Below are positions 27,795 to 36,913 of a stretch of 64,000 nt of DNA, piece by piece. The DNA comes from Vibrio syngnathi (GTDB taxonomy: Bacteria > Pseudomonadota > Gammaproteobacteria > Enterobacterales > Vibrionaceae). The translations under genes and the position numbers were made by a program. The notes under the pieces were generated by a model. It was not told where the DNA came from. It made no database searches and saw only the letters and a program-made list of their open reading frames with translations. How positions within the stretch are numbered: position 1 is the stretch's first letter; the number at the start of each line of letters is the position of its first letter. The stretch covers positions 496,001 through 560,000 of the forward strand of contig NZ_CP017917.1 of the NCBI RefSeq assembly GCF_002119525.1. The letters are read 5' to 3'.

Positions 27795-28302
27795 TATTTT
27801 TCTGCACATACATGAGATAATCGAAAAAAGAATGTTCTGTCGCACTTCTTTCCCTTAGGTTACATCAATAGGTGTTTAGTTGCATTTTGGTGTAACACTG
27901 ATCACAAAAATAGATAATGGTTACTTTGAGTGTTTTTTGAGCTTTAATCCTATGCCGTGGGAATATTTACATTAATTTCAACGATTTTCGTCAACGAAAA
28001 GGTGGAGAGTGCATAGGTTTTGGTTATAATTGTGTTGATTGTCATTTGCATTGGAAAGGTGTTGTGTAAGGGCTTTGGTATGTGAATGACACACAAAACA
28101 TGTTGTTTGTAAAAGCACATAAGGATTTGTGAATCAGTTGTTGGTTGTGGTGGGTGTGTTTATTTATATAGGTGCATATAAACATTATTTATGAGTATAT
28201 AAATAATGTTTTTTTGTATCTGAATGACACTATTGTTACTTTGACGCTGATTTTTAATAAGAATAATTAATAAAATAACGCAACATCGGGGTAGTTTGCA
28301 CC
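27795..28302. other. AT-rich region upstream of the Tad-locus LysR gene
   Basis: About 500 AT-rich bases with no credible ORF. It holds the 13-base hairpin at 28180 and two copies of GAATGACAC (in the 28080s and 28220s). It should contain the LysR promoter. Confidence 0.5.
28180..28215 (+). terminator. Perfect AT-rich hairpin with T-run in the LysR leader
   Basis: AAACATTATTTAT pairs perfectly with ATAAATAATGTTT over 13 bases around a 6-base loop, and TTTT follows. It lies about 90 bases before the LysR start, well past the protease terminator at 27768, so it may be a leader attenuator or an insulating terminator. Confidence 0.55.
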
Positions 28303-29187
28303 ATGAAAAACGTCAACAGGTCTATCGACGTCAAATATTTAAGAACATTTTCGCACGTTGCTAAACACAAAAGTTTTACAGCAGCCGCTGAGTCTTTATT
28401 TATGACACAACCCGCTGTATCTCAGCATATTAAAAAGATCGAAAGTACAATCGGGGCGAGTATTTTTGATAGGAAAGAGGGATTTTTACTCACTAAACAC
28501 GGAAAAGTATTACTTGATTATGCAGACCAAACAATGTCTATGTACGAAAGATTGTTTGAAGATTTGGAAAAGGTTGAATTAAGAGACCAATTCAATATAG
28601 CGATTTCTGAATCTTTTTGCTTCGATATGGTTGAGCGTGTAATCAATGAATTTCGAATGTTGAACAATATAGACTTGTCCATAAATAGTTTCACAAAGTC
28701 TTCTTTATTGGATTCTTCTCGTTACGATTTGATTTTTTCAATGGATAGAATTTCACAAGAGAATGGAAAATCCTATCAACTGAATACCGTTAACTATGTT
28801 ATCGCGCATTCTAATTCACTTGATCCGCATGAGTGTTATCCGCAGAGAGTTGTTTTTTGTAGTTCTCTTCCCAAATCTTATGTACAAGAGATACTCAACG
28901 ATTATAAAATTGACTCAAATCATGTGACGAGTTGGGTGAAGACAAGTTCATGCCAATTCCTTAAAAATGAACTGGAAACGAATGGAACTATTTTAATATT
29001 TCCTGAATGGTCGATACGTCACAATAAATGCAAGACAATACCATTACGTCAAAAAGTAAACATGTACGTTTGGTGTAGTGATGAAATTTCACAAGAGTTA
29101 GAGGCGTTAGGTATCAAAGATAAGATTCAACAATTATTTCAAATCAGTGATATTTCTAGCCCTATATTAGAGCACAATATTATGTAG
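28303..29187 (+). CDS. LysR-family regulator next to the Tad locus
   Basis: A 294-residue LysR-type protein, AT-rich. The helix-turn-helix is clear (HVAKHKSFTAAAESLFMTQP, AVSQHIKKIESTIGASIFDR). The C-terminal part is more divergent than usual, with several cysteines (SSCQFLKNE, HECYPQ). It starts at ATG 28303. Its stop codon is immediately followed by the stop codon of the convergent prepilin peptidase, with no spacer. Position suggests control of Tad pilus genes; the target promoters would be in the 29647-29856 gap. No effector can be proposed. Confidence 0.88.
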   Translation: MKNVNRSIDVKYLRTFSHVAKHKSFTAAAESLFMTQPAVSQHIKKIESTIGASIFDRKEGFLLTKHGKVLLDYADQTMSMYERLFEDLEKVELRDQFNIAISESFCFDMVERVINEFRMLNNIDLSINSFTKSSLLDSSRYDLIFSMDRISQENGKSYQLNTVNYVIAHSNSLDPHECYPQRVVFCSSLPKSYVQEILNDYKIDSNHVTSWVKTSSCQFLKNELETNGTILIFPEWSIRHNKCKTIPLRQKVNMYVWCSDEISQELEALGIKDKIQQLFQISDISSPILEHNIM

Positions 29188-29646
29188 TCAGTTTGCTAAA
29201 ATGGATATAGTGCTAAAAAAGAAACAGCTCATAGCAATAGGTATTCCGTAAGGAATGCCTTTTGTAAAGCTAGGTAATCCTCTTACCTTTCCTACTATGT
29301 ACATTGCGAAAACCAAAAAGCCTCCTAGAAAACCTATACAAATCAACGCTATCGTAACTAGATTTGGCTGTATGCCAATGATTAAGGCACAGAGTAACTT
29401 CACATCTCCAGCTCCTATCACTTTTAGATACCAAAGTATAAAAAACACCACGAAACATAAAATCGCAATGGGTAGTGATGACATCAAGTAACCGTTATTT
29501 AACGCGACAATATTACTAAATATCAAAGCAATTTTGTTTAGGTTGTTTGGGATTTTTCTATGCCAACCATCAAAGAAGCATACAAACGACAGTATTAAAA
29601 AATTTGTTGATATTAATACAATGTTAACTAATAAATCTATATTCAT
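29188..29646 (-). CDS. tadV: Prepilin peptidase TadV/CpaA (A24 family)
   Basis: A 152-residue inner-membrane aspartic protease that trims the Flp pilin and the TadE/TadF pseudopilins. It has about five to six hydrophobic helices. The catalytic GxGD motif is visible as GAGDVKLLCAL, and the first catalytic aspartate is in FFDGWHRKIPN near residue 26. It has the minimal CpaA/TadV architecture without the zinc-binding loop of type IV PilD enzymes. It is encoded opposite to the rest of the locus and divergent from flp, so the 210-base gap between them must hold promoters for both. Confidence 0.92.
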   Translation of the reverse strand: MNIDLLVNIVLISTNFLILSFVCFFDGWHRKIPNNLNKIALIFSNIVALNNGYLMSSLPIAILCFVVFFILWYLKVIGAGDVKLLCALIIGIQPNLVTIALICIGFLGGFLVFAMYIVGKVRGLPSFTKGIPYGIPIAMSCFFFSTISILAN

Positions 29647-29856
29647 AGTTCTAGGGTATACTCAATAAATTTTCATTTCAACAGATGTCGCGTTTATCTT
29701 ATTTATGGCTTTATAAAAATACCTTATCCCAAGGCTCAATAAATTTGTGTTATGTGTCCATAATAACTATTAATTTGATGTATGTTTTTGTATCAGGTAA
29801 ATTTTCCTCGCAATTTCAATTAGACCAATGGTCAATATACTTTTTATAGGATTATT

Positions 29857-30063
29857 ATGTACTACAAAACTTTAGCAAAAATGGCTGAACTTAAAATGAA
29901 GTTCGAAGATGATGTTCGTGGTGTGACTGCAGTTGAATACGCAATTATTGCAGTTGTAATGTCAGGAATTATATTAGCTGCGTTCCAGAATGATACTATT
30001 TCAGGAGGAATAAAGACGGCACTTGATGCTGTAAAGGTTGATCTAGAATCAGCTAGTAAATAG
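29857..30063 (+). CDS. flp: Flp-family pilin
   Basis: The major pilus subunit, 68 residues. A leader of 22 residues ends at Gly22 and the mature protein begins VTAVEYAIIAVVMSG, with the defining Glu27 at +5 and Tyr28 at +6 (the Flp motif) and a single hydrophobic helix. A short Gly- and Ser-containing tail follows. The start at ATG 29857 has AGGA upstream. It is first in the Tad operon; the next gene follows after 50 bases. The protein would be inserted in the inner membrane, cut by the prepilin peptidase and polymerised by TadA. Confidence 0.95.
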   Translation: MYYKTLAKMAELKMKFEDDVRGVTAVEYAIIAVVMSGIILAAFQNDTISGGIKTALDAVKVDLESASK

Positions 30064-30113
30064 TTGAAATATAATAATCTATAAGGGGCTCACGCCCCTG
30101 TTTTAGGCTTAAT

Positions 30114-30890
30114 ATGAACAGAATAATCATTCTTCTTCTTGTCGCTTTATCTATTTTTTCAACGCTGATTTATATTAATGTTAACTATATTTCAACTGAC
30201 GAAGAGCCACTGGAGGTTCACGAGAAAGAAGAACCTAAAGTTAGTATTTTAGTTACTCAAAAAGAAATTAGACGTTCTCAACCTTTAATCCCCAAGTTTT
30301 ATGAGCAGAAGTTCGTTCACATATCTGATTTAGATGGTAATTACTATACGTTAGAAGACGATTTGGTTGTTAAACCTGGCGCTCTTTTTAAAGATGACAT
30401 CAGTAAAGGCACTTATTTAACACAAGATATGATATCCAACCCGGGAGACCGAGATTATATGTACTTGTCACTAAATGATGGTGAATTACCTTATTTTTAT
30501 GAAGTGACAGGTATTGGAGTCGTACAAACTGCAACTCTTACCCCTGGTGATAAAGTGAGTTTTGTTTCAACAACTTCTTCAAAATCAAACCTGATCGAGA
30601 ATGGGTATGGTGATATTGGCGATCTCGTTAGCCGAGTAATTATCAGTGGAGCGCGTGTTTTACAGGTAATAAAAGGCAGTAAAGATAGTGACTCCGAAGA
30701 TGCCGATGATAAGAAATACAGTTTAGTCATTGCATTAAATATGCGGAGTGTTTTGAAGCTAGAAATGGCTCAAAAAATTGGTGATGTGAATATTATTCCA
30801 TCTGAAATAGAAAACCAATATTTATCTATCCGCAGTAGTGACCTTTTAGAAACTCAGTTTGGTGTCAGAGAATTACGTGGTAAGGAATAA
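30114..30890 (+). CDS. rcpC: Tad pilus assembly protein RcpC/CpaB
   Basis: A 258-residue protein with an N-terminal membrane anchor (IIILLLVALSIFSTLIYIN) and a periplasmic SAF-type domain, as in CpaB/RcpC. Typical features are TQKEIRRSQPLIPKFYEQKF and the second half GDKVSFVSTTS with VSRVIISGARVLQV. RcpC is thought to stabilise or gate the RcpA secretin in the periplasm. It ends one base before the secretin start, so the two are translationally close. Confidence 0.9.
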   Translation: MNRIIILLLVALSIFSTLIYINVNYISTDEEPLEVHEKEEPKVSILVTQKEIRRSQPLIPKFYEQKFVHISDLDGNYYTLEDDLVVKPGALFKDDISKGTYLTQDMISNPGDRDYMYLSLNDGELPYFYEVTGIGVVQTATLTPGDKVSFVSTTSSKSNLIENGYGDIGDLVSRVIISGARVLQVIKGSKDSDSEDADDKKYSLVIALNMRSVLKLEMAQKIGDVNIIPSEIENQYLSIRSSDLLETQFGVRELRGKE

Positions 30891-30891
30891 C

Positions 30892-32217
30892 ATGACTTTA
30901 AAGAAGAAAAATATAGCCTTGCTATTGTGCGGGATTCTTTCATGTCCATTGCTCGCATCAGAATTAATGAATTTGGATCAAGGCGCTGCGAAAACCATTA
31001 ATTTGAAGAGACAGATATCGACGGTGTTTGTCGCGAATCAAGAAATAGCAGACTACAAAATTATCGATGAAAATAAGGTTGTAGTTTATGGCGTTGGCCA
31101 AGGGACTACCTCTGTGATTGTTTATGATCGCGGTGGAAATGAAATTTATAACGCAGAATTGGTAGTCAACCAAAGTTTAAGACTATTGAAGCAAACACTC
31201 ATTGCTAGATTCCCTGATGAAAACGTTGTGGTTTCCAATGTAGGTGACCAAGTTGTCTTAGATGGCATTGTCGGTAGTGAAGAGATTAAACAAAAGATCA
31301 ATCGACTTGTTGGTGAAATGTTGAAGAAAGATCGCCGTCGCGCAGCTTATGAACTAAAGGATGCGGACGGTGAAGCTTTAGACGAGCTAGAGTACACGGC
31401 AAAGTACAACTACGATCAAGTCATTAATAACTTGAAAGTACTCACTACTGAGCAGATCAATGTCAAGCTGACGGTCGCGGAAGTTTCTAGCTCATTTCTG
31501 ACAGAATTAGGTGTTACCTATAGCGATAGTGGTGATCCGGGTACTTTTGTAAATAAGCTCCTTGATTTTACTGCTCAAGATATCGTTTCTGTTATTTCCG
31601 CTAGTGGTGATGACAAAATCGGTCGCGTATTGGCCGAGCCCAACCTTTCTGTTATTTCAGGTGAGCAGGCTAGTTTCCTAGCCGGTGGCGAGATACCAAT
31701 TGCTGTGAGAGATGAAGACGGGATTACCATTTCTTATAAAGAATACGGCGTGAAGTTGGCCATGGTTGCAAAGGTCACTGACACAGAGAATATTCGCCTA
31801 ACCTTGATCCCGGAAGTAAGCTCGATTGATGAATCAAACAAAACCACGACAGGTTTAATTTCTGTGCCTTCTTTACGAACTCGACGAGCTCAAACAACGG
31901 TTCATTTGAAAGATGGGCAAAGTTTTGTTTTGGCGGGGTTATTGACATCGGAAGAGCGTGAATCGTTAACCAAAATTCCAATCTTGGGAGATATTCCAAT
32001 TCTAGGCGCGCTGTTTAGCCACTCTTCCACCAACCGTTCCAAGACTGAATTGATCATTGTTGCGACTGTAAACTTGGTTGATCCGGTTGAGCAAGAGCAG
32101 GTCAAATTGCCAAGCTTTAGACGTACAAGTGATCTTGAACGACTCCTTAAAATTGATCTTTCGGAACTTGATGAACCAGAGCTTGAAAACACGATAAACC
32201 AAGGAGGATTCAACTAA
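30892..32217 (+). CDS. rcpA: Outer-membrane secretin RcpA/CpaC
   Basis: A 441-residue secretin forming the outer-membrane pore for the Tad pilus. A signal peptide covers about residues 1-22 (ALLLCGILSCPLLAS). The N-terminal domain carries the pilus-secretin signature KTINLKRQISTVFVANQEI, followed by a BON-like domain (DEVVLDG-type turn) around residues 95-130. The C-terminal secretin domain contains LAEPNLSVISGEQASFLAGG and FVLAGLLTSEERESLTKIPI. Start chosen at ATG 30892 with AAGGAA before it rather than GTG 30859, which lies within rcpC. It overlaps the next gene by one base (TAATG). Confidence 0.95.
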   Translation: MTLKKKNIALLLCGILSCPLLASELMNLDQGAAKTINLKRQISTVFVANQEIADYKIIDENKVVVYGVGQGTTSVIVYDRGGNEIYNAELVVNQSLRLLKQTLIARFPDENVVVSNVGDQVVLDGIVGSEEIKQKINRLVGEMLKKDRRRAAYELKDADGEALDELEYTAKYNYDQVINNLKVLTTEQINVKLTVAEVSSSFLTELGVTYSDSGDPGTFVNKLLDFTAQDIVSVISASGDDKIGRVLAEPNLSVISGEQASFLAGGEIPIAVRDEDGITISYKEYGVKLAMVAKVTDTENIRLTLIPEVSSIDESNKTTTGLISVPSLRTRRAQTTVHLKDGQSFVLAGLLTSEERESLTKIPILGDIPILGALFSHSSTNRSKTELIIVATVNLVDPVEQEQVKLPSFRRTSDLERLLKIDLSELDEPELENTINQGGFN

Positions 32218-32678
32218 TGAGATGGATCGTTATCACTTTAATCGCTCTTATTACTTCTGCTTGTTCTCATGTTGATACTTCGAACTCTAGTGTGATTGAG
32301 CAATTGGAAGAGCGTTTTGAATTTGATATGGCGAGTAGCGAAGATTCAATCTCTCGCTCGGTGGCCTTTATTCGAGAACTCAATGCGAGAGAACCGAAGG
32401 CGACGTTCTACGTCAAATATAAACCGGATGCGAGTGATTTTGTTGCTAAATTACGAGATCGATTTAAGTCGGAATCTATTGCAAAAGACAGATATAAAAT
32501 CGAACTTGCCGATCATGACCAAGAAAAAAACATCTTAATTATAGGTCGATATGTCCGAATTAAAAGCAGTGACTGTGGAGTGATGGTGTTCTCGAAAAGG
32601 GAAGAGTATCAATTTGGTTGTAGCGTTGAGCATAACCGAAACATCAGCTTGGTTAACCCAATTAAGAAGGCGAAATAG
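32217..32678 (+). CDS. Tad-locus lipoprotein (RcpB-like position)
   Basis: A 153-residue small lipoprotein: the signal peptide MRWIVITLIALITSAC ends at Cys16, a plausible though not ideal lipobox. The mature part is mixed alpha/beta with a short Cys pair late in the protein (SSDCGVMVF, QFGCSVE). In Tad loci of this kind the gene between the secretin and tadZ encodes an outer-membrane lipoprotein, RcpB, that helps or gates the secretin. Sequence similarity to known RcpB cannot be claimed by eye, so the assignment rests on position and lipoprotein nature. It is linked by a one-base overlap to rcpA and a two-base gap to tadZ. Confidence 0.7.
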   Translation: MRWIVITLIALITSACSHVDTSNSSVIEQLEERFEFDMASSEDSISRSVAFIRELNAREPKATFYVKYKPDASDFVAKLRDRFKSESIAKDRYKIELADHDQEKNILIIGRYVRIKSSDCGVMVFSKREEYQFGCSVEHNRNISLVNPIKKAK

Positions 32679-32680
32679 TA

Positions 32681-33874
32681 ATGGACTTGGATATATTGTT
32701 TCGTAATTCGTCGTCGAAAGTGAAGTCGACGGTTGAGGCTACCGATCTCATTGTGTCTGATGATAATACCCTAACTGAATCTATCAATGATTTGTACGCT
32801 ATTGAAGGTTTCCCTAAACCACTTGAAGTCACCGATATTGATTTAGATGGCGTTTGGAATCAGTCAAACATTAAGCTTAATCATGTTGTTCTGGATCTTC
32901 GTAGTGCCTCCAACGTTATAGAGCAAGTCTCTGAGATTTCGATTCGTTTAGATGTGAATATATCTTTGCTTGTTCTCTGTGATGTTGATTCTATAAAGCT
33001 GCGTAACCAAGTGCATGCATTAGGCGCTAGTTATGTTCTGTGGGACCCAGAACTTGATTCATTACTTGCGGCAATTAAATCGACACAAGGAGATGAAAGC
33101 ACCGTCAAAAAAACGCGTGTAGCCAAACGTATATTAGTTTTGGGTACCAAAGGAGGTATTGGAGTATCTTGCGTAAGTTCTGTTTTAGCACACTCCTTAG
33201 CAGAGCAAGCAAATCTAAAGACACTCTTGGTGGATCATGATTCAGGAGCGCTAAATAGTGACATTTATATTGGTGTAAAAGGCTTGAAAGCCAAGCACAA
33301 CAGTATAGATTTGAATCAGATCGATATCGACAGTGCGATAGCTAAGACCTATGTACATGGTGTGAAAGATAAGCTTGATTACTTGGTATTAGAGAAAAAT
33401 GTTGCTTGCCTTACAGATCACGCATCTACATTGTACAACCTTTCCAATCAACTCATTGATCAATATAACTTTATCATAGATTCGGCGCCCTTATCTTGCT
33501 ATGAAGAGATGCATGATCAGGAGCTATCAGATAAGTATCACCGCATCTTTATTGTTTGCGAACCTTCGGTCTCTTCACTGCGTTCTTACAACTCTTTGAA
33601 GAAGAAGATCGGGAAATCTGAACACCAAATCATCTTCAACCTTAATCGGCCAGCGAAAGACTTCATGATGACACTCGCGAGTGCGAAAGAGAGAATCAAA
33701 GCCAAAGATAGCATTGATTTCATGTACGAGCCGTCGCTAGAAAAAATTGTGGTACAGCAGGGTATTAATGAGTTGCTTAAATCTAAATCTGCCACTGCCG
33801 TTCTAACTATGGTTGCCACGTTGACTGGCAAGAAAATTAAAACTAAATCACGTTTCAGTTTGTTTAGAAAATGA
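32681..33874 (+). CDS. tadZ: TadZ/CpaE pole-localising ATPase-like protein
   Basis: A 397-residue MinD/ParA-superfamily protein. The N-terminal 130 residues are a response-regulator-like (atypical receiver) domain (ISLLVLCDVDSIKLRNQVHA). The ATPase half has a deviant Walker A, KGGIGVSCVSS (about 158-168), where the usual second lysine/threonine are Val/Ser-Cys, and a Walker B-like NFIIDSAPLS. In Aggregatibacter, TadZ localises the machinery at the pole. Whether this copy hydrolyses ATP is doubtful. Overlaps tadA by four bases (ATGA). Confidence 0.9.
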   Translation: MDLDILFRNSSSKVKSTVEATDLIVSDDNTLTESINDLYAIEGFPKPLEVTDIDLDGVWNQSNIKLNHVVLDLRSASNVIEQVSEISIRLDVNISLLVLCDVDSIKLRNQVHALGASYVLWDPELDSLLAAIKSTQGDESTVKKTRVAKRILVLGTKGGIGVSCVSSVLAHSLAEQANLKTLLVDHDSGALNSDIYIGVKGLKAKHNSIDLNQIDIDSAIAKTYVHGVKDKLDYLVLEKNVACLTDHASTLYNLSNQLIDQYNFIIDSAPLSCYEEMHDQELSDKYHRIFIVCEPSVSSLRSYNSLKKKIGKSEHQIIFNLNRPAKDFMMTLASAKERIKAKDSIDFMYEPSLEKIVVQQGINELLKSKSATAVLTMVATLTGKKIKTKSRFSLFRK

Positions 33875-35136
33875 ATCAATTAAAAGAAATTTACATCCAG
33901 CTTCGAGATGAGATCTTTGATGCTCTAGATGCCGCTACACTTGTTGAGATTAGCAATCAAGAGCTAGAAGAACAACTCAAAGACTCGGTTAATATATTGA
34001 TCGATAAGAAGCAACTGCAAGTTAGCTCATTGAAACGTGTCGACTTAGTCAAAGCATTACTCGATGAGTTGAAAGGTCTTGGGCCTCTGCAAGCGTTAGT
34101 CGATAACGATGATATCTCGGATATCATGATCAACGGTCCTTCGGATATCTTCATAGAAATCAATGGCAAGGTTGAACAATCACCCATTCAATTTGTTAAC
34201 GAAAAACAACTGAACACCATCGCTAAACGAATCGCATCAAATGTGGGTCGTCGTATCGATGAATCAAAACCGCTTTGTGATGCTCGTTTGATGGATGGGA
34301 GCCGTGTAAATATTGTGATCCCCCCGTTAGCGATAGATGGCACTTCTATCTCTATTCGTAAATTCAAAGAGCAAAAAATTAGGCTTGAGAATCTTGCTGA
34401 GTTTGGTGCGATGTCTGTCGAAATGGCCAAGCTTTTGTCCATTGCGAGCCATTGCAAGTGCAACATATTGATCTCCGGTGGTACCGGTTCAGGTAAAACA
34501 ACGTTATTGAACGCATTATCTGGCTTCATTGGCGAAACGGAACGTATTGTTACCATTGAAGATGCTGCGGAGCTACAGCTTCAAAAACCGCATATAGTTA
34601 GGCTTGAAACTCGACAAGCTAGCGTTGAAGGAACAGGAGAAATCACCGCTCGAGACCTTGTGATTAATGCCCTTCGTATGCGCCCGGACAGAATTATTGT
34701 TGGTGAATGTCGTGGTGGTGAAGCCTTTGAGATGCTTCAAGCCATGAATACTGGCCATGACGGATCTATGTCGACATTGCACGCTAACACCCCTCGTGAT
34801 GCCATTGCTCGTACTGAGAGCATGGTGATGATGGCTACCGCCAGTCTACCTATATCAGCAATACGCCGAACCATAGTCAGTGCAGTAGACTTAATTGTTC
34901 AAGTAAAGCGTCTCCACGATGGTAGCCGTAAGGTGATGTACATTTCTGAAATTATCGGCATGGAAGGAGATAGCGTGGTGATGGAAGACATTTTTCGTTA
35001 CGAAGCGACTTCAAATTTCAAAGATGGAAAAATGGAAGGTGAATTCAGAACTCCTGGTTTATCAACTCGTTCTGTGATTTATGAACGCGCAAAATTTTTT
35101 GGTTTAGAACAAGCAGTAAGGGAGATCTTTAAATGA
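33871..35136 (+). CDS. tadA: Tad secretion ATPase TadA/CpaF
   Basis: A 421-residue hexameric GspE-family ATPase that powers both extension and retraction of Tad pili. The N-terminal domain includes [19 protein letters not shown]. Walker A is [16 protein letters not shown], the Asp box is [11 protein letters not shown], and Walker B is [16 protein letters not shown], followed by the His box [12 protein letters not shown]. All catalytic motifs are intact and the length fits. It overlaps tadZ and tadB by four bases each. Confidence 0.97.
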   Translation: MNQLKEIYIQLRDEIFDALDAATLVEISNQELEEQLKDSVNILIDKKQLQVSSLKRVDLVKALLDELKGLGPLQALVDNDDISDIMINGPSDIFIEINGKVEQSPIQFVNEKQLNTIAKRIASNVGRRIDESKPLCDARLMDGSRVNIVIPPLAIDGTSISIRKFKEQKIRLENLAEFGAMSVEMAKLLSIASHCKCNILISGGTGSGKTTLLNALSGFIGETERIVTIEDAAELQLQKPHIVRLETRQASVEGTGEITARDLVINALRMRPDRIIVGECRGGEAFEMLQAMNTGHDGSMSTLHANTPRDAIARTESMVMMATASLPISAIRRTIVSAVDLIVQVKRLHDGSRKVMYISEIIGMEGDSVVMEDIFRYEATSNFKDGKMEGEFRTPGLSTRSVIYERAKFFGLEQAVREIFK

Positions 35137-36047
35137 CCTTAATACTGATTGCATCATGGAGTGCTTTGTTTCTCTGCTTTCTTATTCATCGGTCTCGCCA
35201 AAACAAAAAATTGAGTAGTTTGATCGAGATGGAAGGTGAGTTCGAAGGTGTGAAAGGTGTTCGCTCTGTTATCGATTCACAACAGTTTGAAGAGAGCTAT
35301 AAAGCCAGAATCAGGAAAATGTACAAGAAGGTAATCAAGGTATTTCAACCTAATATGTCCTTGAAGTTGGTCTTGTTTTTCTCCGTGACGACATCTGCAA
35401 CGTATGCTCTCAATGAGTTTTTTTTGCGTCAGGACTTTATGGTTTGCCTGATTGTTGTTGAGCCTCTCTTATTCTTTGTCTTTTACAACAATCTAAAAGC
35501 AAGGCAAGTAGAGCGCTTTAAAACTAACTTTCCAGACGCTCTGAACATTTTGAGTGGGGCGATTTCTTCAGGGCAAAGCATCATTCATGCGTTCGAGTAT
35601 GTAGGTAAGCAGCTTGATAACGAAGTGGGCAAAGAGTTTAAATTCATGGCTGAGCGTTTACTTATTGGTGAAGACCCTGATGACGTTCTTGAACGAAGTA
35701 GCAATACGTTTCCATACTTAGAGTACTTCTTCTTTGCTTCAACGATAAGAATCAACTTGGCTAGAGGTGGCCAACTCAAAGATGTGATCAACAAAATAAA
35801 CCGACTTATGTTTGATTCAAGAGCTGTGGAGAAAAAGAAAAATGCCTTGACCTCAGAAGCTCGAGCTTCGGCAAAGATAATTGCCTGCTTACCTGTGATT
35901 TTTCTTATTATTTTGAAGTTTACGAGTCCTGAAAACTACAGTTTTGTGATGTTTGAAGAAGCTGGTCAACCTATTTTTTATTATGTATTAGCCAGTGAGC
36001 TAGTCGGGTTCTTTTGCATTTGGCTGATTTTGCGGGGTGTGAATTGA
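35133..36047 (+). CDS. tadB: Inner-membrane platform protein TadB
   Basis: A 304-residue GspF-type membrane protein forming the assembly platform together with TadC. Hydrophobic segments lie at the N-terminus (ILIASWSALFLCFLIH), around residues 70-125 and at the C-terminus. The conserved T2SF domain includes NFPDALNILSGAISSGQSII and ASTIRINLARGGQLKDVI. The stop codon overlaps the ATG of tadC by one base. Confidence 0.93.
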   Translation: MTLILIASWSALFLCFLIHRSRQNKKLSSLIEMEGEFEGVKGVRSVIDSQQFEESYKARIRKMYKKVIKVFQPNMSLKLVLFFSVTTSATYALNEFFLRQDFMVCLIVVEPLLFFVFYNNLKARQVERFKTNFPDALNILSGAISSGQSIIHAFEYVGKQLDNEVGKEFKFMAERLLIGEDPDDVLERSSNTFPYLEYFFFASTIRINLARGGQLKDVINKINRLMFDSRAVEKKKNALTSEARASAKIIACLPVIFLIILKFTSPENYSFVMFEEAGQPIFYYVLASELVGFFCIWLILRGVN

Positions 36048-36913
36048 TGGACTTTGAAACCGTTATAATTTGGAGCGTAATATTTATTATATCGATAGTC
36101 CTAGCAACGTATTGTTTACGGTTTTGGGATAATACGAGAGCGGACATAGAAACTCGAAAAATAATCGGTTCGACACGTGAAGAGAAGAAAAGAGCAGATT
36201 TATTCAAGGCTATATTGTCTAGGATTAGTTTTAATAAGCATGAAACAAAAAGGAAATTGGTCGCTGCTGGCTTTTACAGTGATTTTCTTGCTGATGCTTA
36301 TTACTTATTAAAAATAATTCCTTTTTGTGTTTGCTTAGCATTGATTGTCTTTGCTTTTTATAGCGGTGAAACAAAAGCAGTATTCGCACTGTTATATCTA
36401 ATGGGGGCTTTATTAATATTTATCATTGGCCCCGATTCTTATGTGTCGGCTCGAGGTAAATCTAACATCAAGCACATAAGTTCACGATTGCCATTTTTAC
36501 TCGACCTAATGAATGTTTGCGTCCATACAGGGATGACGATTGAGTCTAGCTTGGAGTACTTGGCAAAAGAACTTCACTCAGTAGACAGTAACCTTGCTCA
36601 TGTGGTCAGAGTGACTGTCGAACGCTCTCGCCTGGTGGGCCTTGAAAAGGCATTAGAAGAATTTTATGAGCTTGTTCCAACCAGTGAATCACAAAGTTTC
36701 GTGATGACCATGGTGCAGAGCCTCCAATTTGGTTCATCAGTTGGTCCAGTATTAGTGACTTTAGCAAGCGATATTCGTGAGCTTAATATGATGGATTTAG
36801 AAGAACGAATCGGGAAAATGGGGGCGAAGATGTCGATTCCACTTATCGCTTTTATCATGGTTCCGATTATTATTTTAATTGCTGCTCCAGGTATTATGAG
36901 GGCGTTGATGTGA
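36047..36913 (+). CDS. tadC: Inner-membrane platform protein TadC
   Basis: A 288-residue GspF-type platform protein, partner of TadB. Typical elements are an N-terminal helix (IIWSVIFIISIVLATYCL), a double hydrophobic segment at residues 90-135, SRLPFLLDLMNVCVHTGMTI in the T2SF domain, VMTMVQSLQFGSSVGPVL, and a C-terminal helix. Start at ATG 36047 (within TGATGG at the end of tadB) is chosen over the longer open frame from 36014. It overlaps tadD by four bases (GTGA). Confidence 0.93.
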   Translation: MDFETVIIWSVIFIISIVLATYCLRFWDNTRADIETRKIIGSTREEKKRADLFKAILSRISFNKHETKRKLVAAGFYSDFLADAYYLLKIIPFCVCLALIVFAFYSGETKAVFALLYLMGALLIFIIGPDSYVSARGKSNIKHISSRLPFLLDLMNVCVHTGMTIESSLEYLAKELHSVDSNLAHVVRVTVERSRLVGLEKALEEFYELVPTSESQSFVMTMVQSLQFGSSVGPVLVTLASDIRELNMMDLEERIGKMGAKMSIPLIAFIMVPIIILIAAPGIMRALM

